Below, piece after piece: positions 57,791 through 64,000 of a stretch of 64,000 bases of DNA. Both the position numbers and the translations under genes were made by a program. Each line of letters opens with the position of its first letter. Position 1 is the stretch's first letter. The notes beneath the pieces are model-generated. The model had not been told where the DNA came from. It searched no databases and saw nothing but the letters and a program-made list of their open reading frames with translations. The stretch covers positions 1,658,687 to 1,722,686 of the forward strand of contig NZ_CP011883.2 in the NCBI RefSeq assembly GCF_000340435.2, read 5' to 3'. This DNA is from Mycobacterium haemophilum DSM 44634 (GTDB lineage: Bacteria > Actinomycetota > Actinomycetes > Mycobacteriales > Mycobacteriaceae).

Positions 57791-58759
57791 GCAGTCCGGA
57801 AAACCGGAGGCACGCCAGGGCGGGTTCGTGGAGGGTGTCAACTGGACTGCTGGGCCGGTGAAGTAGCAGGTGGCGCCTCCATTCTGGCGCTTGGCCGCAT
57901 ACATCGCGGCGTCGGCGTCGCGCAGCATCTGGGCACCGTTGCGTTGTTCGTTGTGCTGGGTTTTCACCATGCCGATGCTGGCCCGAATAGTGAACCTGAA
58001 GTCATCGACGCATACTGGTTCGGCCAGTGCTGCATGCAACCTTGTGGAGATATTCTCCAATTGAGGTTGTGTGACATGGCCTAATATGAGCGCGGCGAAT
58101 TCGTCTCCGCCCAGCCGGCCGACGATGTCGGATGGGCGCAGTGCAGTTTTAAGCCGCTGTGCGACGGTTTGCAGAACTATGTCTCCGGCGTTGTGACCGA
58201 GTGAGTCGTTGATGGTTTTGAATTTATCCAGGTCGATGAATAGCACGGCACCCAGCACGTCTGGGTATTCTAAGCTCAGGTGTTCGTCGAGCCGGGCTTC
58301 GATATACCGGCGGTTGGGCAATCCAGTTAGCGGATCATGAGCGGCCTGATGGGCTAGCCGCTGGCTGGCCGTACGTTGGTCGGTGATGTCGGTGAAGGAG
58401 ACGAGCACCGCCGAGTCGTTCGACTCTTGGGGGTTGAGTGGTCGGCTGTTCACCAACAGCCAAATTCGTTGCCCATCAGAGGGGCGGTCGATGCCAACGA
58501 TATAACCGGTATGGGGTGCGTGGATGAAGGCTTCAAAAGCGGTGCCATGGTTTGGGTCGTTTGGTCGGCCGTCGGCGTCGTAGGTGGCGAGCCGTGATAG
58601 CCGCTCTGCGCCATCACATCGATGACCTGTCGCGGTTATGTCGAGAATGTGCTGGGCTGCTGGGTTGGCCAGCTCGATGCGGCCGTCGCAGCCGATGACG
58701 ACGACTCCTTCAGCAAGTGACGCCACGATGCTTTGAAAAAGTGCTGCCTGGTTGGTCAT
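57563..58759 (-). CDS. PAS-GGDEF diguanylate cyclase with IS-derived C-terminal tail
   Basis: A 398-residue protein. Residues 1-130 are a PAS domain (EGVVVIGCDGRIELANPAAQ ... LVSFTDITDQRTASQRL). Residues ~140-300 are GGDEF: DPLTGLPNRRYIEARLDEHL, FIDLDKFKTINDSLGHNAGD, the active-site RLGGDEFAALIL, and DADAAMYAAKRQNGGATCYF. The full active-site sequence predicts c-di-GMP synthesis; no EAL domain. The last ~70 residues (TSPEFRDKVAKFGVESNRSI AEVSREY...) are from an IS3 OrfA, so the original C terminus was cut or extended by the insertion. Confidence 0.87.
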   Translation of the reverse strand: MTNQAALFQSIVASLAEGVVVIGCDGRIELANPAAQHILDITATGHRCDGAERLSRLATYDADGRPNDPNHGTAFEAFIHAPHTGYIVGIDRPSDGQRIWLLVNSRPLNPQESNDSAVLVSFTDITDQRTASQRLAHQAAHDPLTGLPNRRYIEARLDEHLSLEYPDVLGAVLFIDLDKFKTINDSLGHNAGDIVLQTVAQRLKTALRPSDIVGRLGGDEFAALILGHVTQPQLENISTRLHAALAEPVCVDDFRFTIRASIGMVKTQHNEQRNGAQMLRDADAAMYAAKRQNGGATCYFTGPAVQLTPSTNPPWRASGFPDCGPNTVRSGKDKWNCQENTQNTSPEFRDKVAKFGVESNRSIAEVSREYVAERNDCRRLGEETRLRTFFGDFSAVVH

Positions 58760-59669
58760 TCCTACCCCCCATAATCAATCCAGGATAAATATCGACTGCA
58801 AGCGCATTACCCACACAAGGTGTTTGAGTGGATCATTGGTATCCGGAGGCCGGGGACGTACTGCGACCGAGCAGGGGCAGCGCTAACCCTGACACGCAAT
58901 TCGTTGTTATGTTCGAAACAGTCAGTATTGCTGGCCACGCTAGTTGCGGACGTTCATTGATATGCACGCTGAACTTGTGGGCGGCGTGCGGGGCCGGTAT
59001 TGGGAATGTTGCCAGTGGGGATCACCGTATCCGCAACGCATGAATGTCAGGTCCGATTAATAGTTAATAATTTCGTGGAATGATCGTGCAGCGACTCGCC
59101 CGACACTAAGTCGGCAAGGAGGGCAATTTCGATGTCCCCCGCCAATGATCGTCGTGCTGTCCATGAGGATCTTCCTTTCGCTACATCTTTACCTTCATGT
59201 AGTTATAGTTTAGGACGTTCATCTTGAGGCCAGATGCTTTATTAATTAGTCGAATAGAATTCGAATGCGGCAAGGATTCACCATAAGTGATCCATGCCTT
59301 AAAGTCGTCGGCGATCTTCGAGTGCCTAGCCTATAGCCGAAGGCACTGGCAAGGCCAACCGAAAGCAACAGTATTTCTTGATGGTCGGTTAAGCAACGAT
59401 CAACCATTGGGTATCCATAGGCGCTCGACGTGCTCAGCTCGAGCTCCTGGCAGCCTCAACAACACTGTCGTAGCCTCGGGCATAGCCCTCGGCTCCTTCC
59501 CGGCCTGAATGCATCGCCACACCCAAGATTCAGAAGGCCCAGGGCCTTCAACTGTTAGACACGTCGAACAAGATCGACGGGCCACCTGCCCGCTTAAGGT
59601 TGAAGAGCCGATACGATCGCAAGTCGGGTCAGGTCGCGGAATTTCCGACGCCAAACTAGATGAGGTGAT
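58760..59669. other. Long intergenic region
   Basis: About 900 bases, more AT-rich than average, between the divergent cyclase and oxidase genes. Apart from the 31-codon ORF at 59132 nothing is supported. Confidence 0.45.
59132..59227 (+). CDS. Possible 31-codon short ORF with strong ribosome-binding site
   Basis: MSPANDRRAVHEDLPFATSL and PSCSYSLGRSS, preceded by AAGGAGGGCAATTTCG, close to a perfect Shine-Dalgarno sequence at 9-10 bases. It could be a leader peptide or a native small protein. It is 440 bases from the next gene. Confidence 0.35.
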   Translation: MSPANDRRAVHEDLPFATSLPSCSYSLGRSS

Positions 59670-59672
59670 TTG

Positions 59673-60830
59673 ATGACCCTTAACGGCGGTCGAGTTGTCA
59701 TAATCGGCGGCGGAATAATTGGGATATCCATCGCCTACCACCTCGGCGTTGCGGGGTATCGGAACGTCGCCGTGGTCGAGCGCAACCTTCTCGGTGAGGG
59801 AACAACCGCATACGCGACAGGCGGAATACGCTGTCAGTTCTCGTCGCGGGTAAACATCGAGCTAGTTCAACAGTCGGTCGACTTCTGGGAAAATTTCGAA
59901 GCATATACGGGACGTCCTCTAGATTTTCGTAAACACGGTTACTTGTTCCTTATATCCGATGAGATAACTTCGGTGGCATTTGGAAAGAACGCCGCCTTGC
60001 AGCGGTCGCTCGGTGTCGATGTTGAAATTCTCGATCCGGCGCAGATCAGAACCATTTTCCCGGGAGTGCGTACCGATGACCTATTGTCGGGGACATACAC
60101 GCCCAACGATGGATCCGCTTGGCCCGCAGATGCGGTTGCTGGCTACGCGCACGCTGCCCGCCGCAATGGCGTGCTTGTCATGCAGAACACCCGAGTTCTT
60201 GACATTGTGGTCGGTTCTGAGGGAACAGTATCGGGCGTGCAAACGTCGGAGGGAGACATCGCAGCCGAGGTGGTCGTGATTGCGGCTGGACCTCAGAGCC
60301 GCGCAGTCGGTGCGCTCTGCGGTCTCGACATTCCGGTTTTCCCGCACTCGCGCCAGGCCTTTGCCGCCGGACCAGTACCGTCGATCAACGGAAACCTCCC
60401 CTTGACGGTGGACATGGCGACTGGGGCCTACCTGCATCCGCTGAAGACTGGCGGTGCAATAATCGGAGGAAACGATCGCCACGTTCCATCCACAGAAGAG
60501 GCACGGGTTGACTCGGGCCAGGCACAGGGACTGGCCGCAGCCTTATGGCATCGCTTTCCGGATTTGGCGGAGCTGAAGATTACTGCGGGCTGGGCCGGCT
60601 TACGTGAGATGACCCCGGACGGTCTGGCCATCATTGGACCTGCTGGCGAGGTTGGGGGGCTGTATATTGCTGCGGGGTTCTCTGGGCACGGATTCATGCA
60701 ATCGCCAGCTGTCGGAAACTCGGTCGCCCAATTGTTGTTGTACGGACATCCGGATCTCGATTTGTCGCCCCTTTCGATCACACGATTCGAAGCACCCCTC
60801 GTCGGCGAAGTCGAGAATGCTGTCTTCTGA
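59673..60830 (+). CDS. FAD-dependent amine/amino-acid oxidoreductase (DAO family)
   Basis: A 385-residue flavoenzyme. N terminus VVIIGGGIIGISIAYHLGVA is the FAD-binding G-x-G-x-x-G, followed by AVVERNLLGEGTTAYATGGI and FSSRVNIELVQQSVDFW. C-terminal ITAGWAGLREMTPDGLAIIG and GLYIAAGFSGHGFMQSPAVG match sarcosine/glycine oxidase and dimethylglycine-type oxidases. Starts at ATG 59673 (a TTG lies directly before). With the transporter and LysR gene downstream on the same strand it suggests uptake and oxidation of an N-methylated amino acid or similar amine (inference). Confidence 0.88.
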   Translation: MTLNGGRVVIIGGGIIGISIAYHLGVAGYRNVAVVERNLLGEGTTAYATGGIRCQFSSRVNIELVQQSVDFWENFEAYTGRPLDFRKHGYLFLISDEITSVAFGKNAALQRSLGVDVEILDPAQIRTIFPGVRTDDLLSGTYTPNDGSAWPADAVAGYAHAARRNGVLVMQNTRVLDIVVGSEGTVSGVQTSEGDIAAEVVVIAAGPQSRAVGALCGLDIPVFPHSRQAFAAGPVPSINGNLPLTVDMATGAYLHPLKTGGAIIGGNDRHVPSTEEARVDSGQAQGLAAALWHRFPDLAELKITAGWAGLREMTPDGLAIIGPAGEVGGLYIAAGFSGHGFMQSPAVGNSVAQLLLYGHPDLDLSPLSITRFEAPLVGEVENAVF

Positions 60831-60991
60831 AGTGTCACCAGGTCACCAGACGCCAGTACCCCTACCAGGGCCTCTAAATCATCACCGTCCAAGGCATCCT
60901 CACTGCACGCAGCAAGCGCGAACCACCGGCAGAGGTGATGCGGACTCAATGGCATCGTCATTAACTTTGGAGAGAATGAAGAGCCCGCACC

Positions 60992-62335
60992 ATGACCACG
61001 ATTCCTAGTGCCGGTCGACCCGCCAACGACGCCGAAATGGTTGCAACCGGCGTGCTAGTCGACCGAAAGACCGCCAGGCAGGCCGTGAAATCCAGCTTCT
61101 TGGGCACCTCAGCTGAGTGGTATGACTACTTTCTATATGGCAGCGCAGCAGCGATTGTCTTTCCCCATGTTTTCTTCGCTGAGATGGGCTCGACGGTCGG
61201 CACGTTGACATCGTTGGCTAGTTTCGGCGTCGCCTTCTTTTTCCGCCCACTGGGCGGATTGATCTTCGGCCAGATCGGTGATCGAGTCAGCCGCAAGTTC
61301 GCACTCGTCGCCACCCTGCTGATGATGGGAATAGGCACTTTTCTTATCGGATGTCTGCCCCCATCGACGCAGATCGGTGTGGCGGCGCCGATTATCCTGG
61401 TAATTCTACGGATCACCCAAGGAATTGCGCTAGGAGGTGAATGGGGCGGTGGGACTCTGGTGGTGATGGAATCCGCTCCAACAGACAAGCGAGGTCTCTA
61501 CGCAGTATCAACACAGCTCGGCGTTCCGGCAGGTCAGCTTGCTTCCGCAGGAATGCTGGCGGTGTTCGGGCTGCTACCGAACGAACAATTCTTTGGCTGG
61601 GGTTGGAGAATCCCATTTCTCTCAAGCGCGCTTATCGTGTGGGCCGGCCTCTACATTCGTCTCAAACAAGAAGAGGCACCTCGTTTTCAGGAAATTCGGC
61701 AACGCGGCGACATGGTACGCAAACCAATCGCCGAGGTCTGGAACCACAAAAAGAAGGTCACCCTTCTGCTGATCTTTGTACAGTTCGCATCGACGATCGG
61801 GTACTTTCTCTTCACGGTCTACTCGCTGGTGTATGTGACCAAAGACCTGAACATCTCGAGGTCAGTTCCCCTGACAGGCGTGTTTGTCGGGGCAGCCCTG
61901 TGCCTGGTTGTGATGCCGTTCTACGCGGCCTTGTCCGATCGATACGGCCGACGCCCGATCTACGCGCTGGGCGTCCTGATCATCGGCTTCTACGCAATCC
62001 CATTCTTCTACCTGCTCAACACCCGTAACCACGTGGTCATCATCGTCGCGATCGCCGCCGGGCTGGTTTTCGGTTGGGCACCGCCTGGCTCCATCCAGGG
62101 ACCGGTTTATTCAGAACAATATCCGACACGTTATCGATACACCGGGTGCTCGATTGCCTACCAATGTTCCTCTGTAGTTTCCGGTGCCCCGGCGCCGGCC
62201 ATTGCCGGAATTCTGGTCAATGCCGCAGAAACCACCTTGGCAGTATCCTGGTACATCATTGTCGGCGCTGCGATTTCCCTAGCATGTGTGTTCGCACTCC
62301 GCGAAACGTACCGGGCAGATCTCTCCGAGGCATGA
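60992..62335 (+). CDS. MFS metabolite:H+ symporter (MHS family)
   Basis: A 447-residue transporter with 12 helices. SSFLGTSAEWYDYFLYGSAA is the characteristic MHS start, followed by GQIGDRVSRKFALVATLLMM (loop 2-3 G-x-x-x-D-R/K-x-G-R-K-type motif), GGEWGGGTLVVMESAPTDKR, and DRYGRRPIYALGVLIIGFYA. Related to shikimate, alpha-ketoglutarate and proline/betaine permeases. Lies 160 bases after the oxidase; probably cotranscribed. Confidence 0.9.
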   Translation: MTTIPSAGRPANDAEMVATGVLVDRKTARQAVKSSFLGTSAEWYDYFLYGSAAAIVFPHVFFAEMGSTVGTLTSLASFGVAFFFRPLGGLIFGQIGDRVSRKFALVATLLMMGIGTFLIGCLPPSTQIGVAAPIILVILRITQGIALGGEWGGGTLVVMESAPTDKRGLYAVSTQLGVPAGQLASAGMLAVFGLLPNEQFFGWGWRIPFLSSALIVWAGLYIRLKQEEAPRFQEIRQRGDMVRKPIAEVWNHKKKVTLLLIFVQFASTIGYFLFTVYSLVYVTKDLNISRSVPLTGVFVGAALCLVVMPFYAALSDRYGRRPIYALGVLIIGFYAIPFFYLLNTRNHVVIIVAIAAGLVFGWAPPGSIQGPVYSEQYPTRYRYTGCSIAYQCSSVVSGAPAPAIAGILVNAAETTLAVSWYIIVGAAISLACVFALRETYRADLSEA

Positions 62336-62584
62336 CAATGCTACCCGCCATGTGCAGCCAACCACACGGTGGCGTCATCATCTGATTTAATTCTCGATGG
62401 TGGAGCCAATCACTGACGCAAGTGCAACGCCCCAGGGACAAGCGCGATGGGCATCGGCTCAGTATGCCGCGACCAAGCCATCAAGATCGAGCTTCGCTGC
62501 TCAGCACCAACTAACCCTATATGCAGAAGGCTCGGTTCCACTCACCGCACTGTGTTGCAGCGAACGTCGGCGAGGTGACACACA
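62336..62584. other. Intergenic upstream of LysR
   Basis: About 250 bases with no gene supported. Confidence 0.35.
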
Positions 62585-63562
62585 TTGTTGAACATCATTC
62601 ACCTCCACACTCTCCAAACGGTGGTCAAAACCGGATCGCTGCGAGGGGCTGCGCAGAAGCTTGGCTACACCACCTCGGCTGTATCGCAACAGATCGCCAG
62701 CCTGGAGAAGTCGGTGGGAGTGTCGCTGTTCGAACGAGGCCCTCGAAGCTTATGGCCAACCCCGGCCGGCGAAGCCTTGGTCAAACACGCTGACACGATC
62801 ATCACGCACAGCAACGAGGCCGAGGAGGAGATGCGTGCCTACTCGTATGGCACGCATGGACGCCTGAGAGTCGGTGTATCCGGAAGCGCCGGGGCCAAAC
62901 TTGTGCCCAAAGCTCTCGCCTGGCTAGTAAAAGCGCACCCCGGCGCCACAATCACCGTCGAGGACGAAGGACTGTTACAAATCACCATGACTACTGCTGT
63001 GGCCGAGGGCAAGGTCGACCTTGGAATCGTGATGGAGTACGGGCTTATGCCACGAATCTGGCCAGAGAATGTCGAAGTGAGGACCGTCCTCGATGAAGAA
63101 TTGGTGGTAATCGAAAGTGGTCTAGAACCACGGGAACCCGACCATCGGCTAGCCATCACCGATTTATCGGAACGGAAATGGGTAACTAACCGAGCCTGTT
63201 CAGACGAATCTGAAAATTTTTATCGCATATGCGCCGCCGCAGGTTTCGTTCCCCAGGTCATGTTCACAAGCAACGATTTCGATATCATCCGCGGCCTGGT
63301 GAAAGAGGGCCTAGGGATTGCACTGTTGCCAGCTCTTGCATTGGGAACCGACCGAGCCATCCAGCTCGGTCGCATCGGCCCTAATCCCCCCCGCAGGCGA
63401 GTTCACACGATTTATCGCAAGTCCGATGCCAACCCTTTGCTCTTGGCAGCCGTTGCCGCACTGGACCGGGCTGCCACCGATTTTGTGGCGTGGGCGAGTA
63501 CGGCGTTCGCATCACATCTTGACACCCCCATCGGTATTACCTTCGGCGACGCGATTAGTTAG
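62585..63562 (+). CDS. LysR-type transcriptional regulator
   Basis: A 325-residue regulator. TTG start, LLNIIHLHTLQTVVKTGSLR then GAAQKLGYTTSAVSQQIASL is the N-terminal winged HTH; the effector-binding domain extends to ~300 with LRVGVSGSAGAKLVPKALAW, VAEGKVDLGIVMEYGLMPRI and SNDFDIIRGLVKEGLGIALL. It is on the same strand as, not divergent from, the transporter, so its targets may include an operon elsewhere or the whole cluster from the 59-kb promoter. Confidence 0.88.
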   Translation: MLNIIHLHTLQTVVKTGSLRGAAQKLGYTTSAVSQQIASLEKSVGVSLFERGPRSLWPTPAGEALVKHADTIITHSNEAEEEMRAYSYGTHGRLRVGVSGSAGAKLVPKALAWLVKAHPGATITVEDEGLLQITMTTAVAEGKVDLGIVMEYGLMPRIWPENVEVRTVLDEELVVIESGLEPREPDHRLAITDLSERKWVTNRACSDESENFYRICAAAGFVPQVMFTSNDFDIIRGLVKEGLGIALLPALALGTDRAIQLGRIGPNPPRRRVHTIYRKSDANPLLLAAVAALDRAATDFVAWASTAFASHLDTPIGITFGDAIS

Positions 63563-63914
63563 GTTGCCGAATTTGGCTGCGGCAAACCACGCCGCCGACA
63601 GGTCGCTGGATGTGCTCCGGGAGGGCAATGACATGTGTTTGCGACGGTGGCCGCGGCCAACCTGTCTTGGACTGCATCCTGTTCGGGGACAAGCGATTTG
63701 GCTTCTCTCGGACCGGCGAACGTGCCCGCCGGTTTGCCCGAGCGCTGCAGCGTGGGGATTCGGCGCGCGGCAGGAAAGCTCCGAGTTGGCCCTATATGAG
63801 TTGGGCCAAAGCCATCTTGGGTGGTGCATGGCGAACTGCAACAGTCACCGTTCAGCAAGGTTGACTACCGGTGGGCGGAAAACCAAGTCGCAGCCGAGCT
63901 TTGAGCCTTCAAGT
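63563..63914. other. Intergenic, nothing supported
   Basis: Overlapping short frames on both strands, none recognisable; about 350 bases between the LysR gene and the minus-strand gene at the edge. Confidence 0.35.
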
Positions 63915-64000
63915 TTAGATCAGAAAGCGCATGCCCAGCCTGTTGGCAGCCGCAGGTTCCCGGCAGGCCTGATAGCGCTCATACAGTTCGCGTGCTACTG
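63915..64000 (-). CDS. C-terminal end of a minus-strand gene (cut by window edge)
   Basis: The minus strand at the edge reads VARELYERYQACREPAAANR then LGMRFLI and TAA. It is an open frame to the border with normal mycobacterial codon use; 27 residues are too few for assignment. Confidence 0.5.
   Translation of the reverse strand, partial: VARELYERYQACREPAAANRLGMRFLI

Noticed and set aside
63512..63864. Overlapping 84-109-codon frames after the LysR gene
   Set aside because: Three mutually overlapping frames on both strands, none with recognisable features.

Overview
The window is a high-GC actinobacterial chromosome segment from a slow-growing Mycobacterium. The evidence is an almost gene-for-gene match, in inverted orientation, to the M. 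tuberculosis block running from hemQ (Rv2676c) through the Rv2675c methyltransferase, msrB, aftC, Rv2672, Rv2671, Rv2670c and Rv2668 to clpC2 (Rv2667). The other flank matches Rv2639c/Rv2638/dedA (Rv2637). PPE, MmpL and DUF732 genes fit the same assignment. I could not run searches; homologies are from sequence recognition, and the species (M. kansasii-like is plausible) is not settled.

Layout. 1-9.2 kb: conserved core (coproheme decarboxylase, methyltransferase, DUF559 protein, MsrB, arabinofuranosyltransferase AftC, TAP-like lipoprotein, RibD-like reductase, AFG1/ZapE ATPase, exported protein, ClpC2, DUF732 protein). 9.3-12.2 kb: O-methyltransferase, UGT-like glycosyltransferase and a small HTH protein beside a deleted BrnT-like toxin. 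12.4-13.9 kb: relics, including a broken parB-like gene, and an intact-looking 42-aa membrane protein. 13.87-14.38 kb: four tRNA genes (Val-GAC, Cys, Gly on minus; Val-CAC on plus).

14.364-24.908 kb: a complete 10.5-kb phiRv2-type prophage-like element inserted in the 3' end of tRNA-Val(CAC) and bounded by a perfect 22-bp repeat. It has a tyrosine integrase, excisionase, primase/helicase, a run of tiny overlapping genes, HK97 protease and capsid, a HicA-like toxin/antitoxin pair, and an oppositely oriented four-gene cassette in which three genes are paralogous. It lacks portal, tail and lysis genes, so it looks like a satellite rather than a full phage. I found a matching pair of tandem 11-bp repeats just inside both ends that could be integrase arm sites.

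24.9-53.6 kb: an accessory region dense in gene relics (second integrase, HPF family, kipI with a large internal deletion, DUF6527, cytochrome P450, DUF1508, acyl-CoA synthetase, RelB, XerD-like recombinase, plasmid Rep). Between them are apparently intact genes: a two-domain ABM protein, PhoU-like protein, 5-oxoprolinase OplA and KipA, an MmpL transporter, a short PPE protein, a FeoA-FeoB-NfuA-type iron operon behind a palindromic operator, a Nudix hydrolase, a serine beta-lactamase-like hydrolase, two paralogous SAM methyltransferases, a glycosyltransferase fused to a degenerate M23 peptidase domain, and a sugar-nucleotide epimerase.

53.6-64 kb: a broken alpha/beta hydrolase, TSUP permease, STAS protein and DedA (core synteny resumes), then IS3-family transposase relics, a PAS-GGDEF diguanylate cyclase whose 3' end runs into one relic, and a catabolic-looking cluster of FAD amine/amino-acid oxidase, MHS-type MFS transporter and LysR regulator. 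The tail of a minus-strand gene enters at the right edge.
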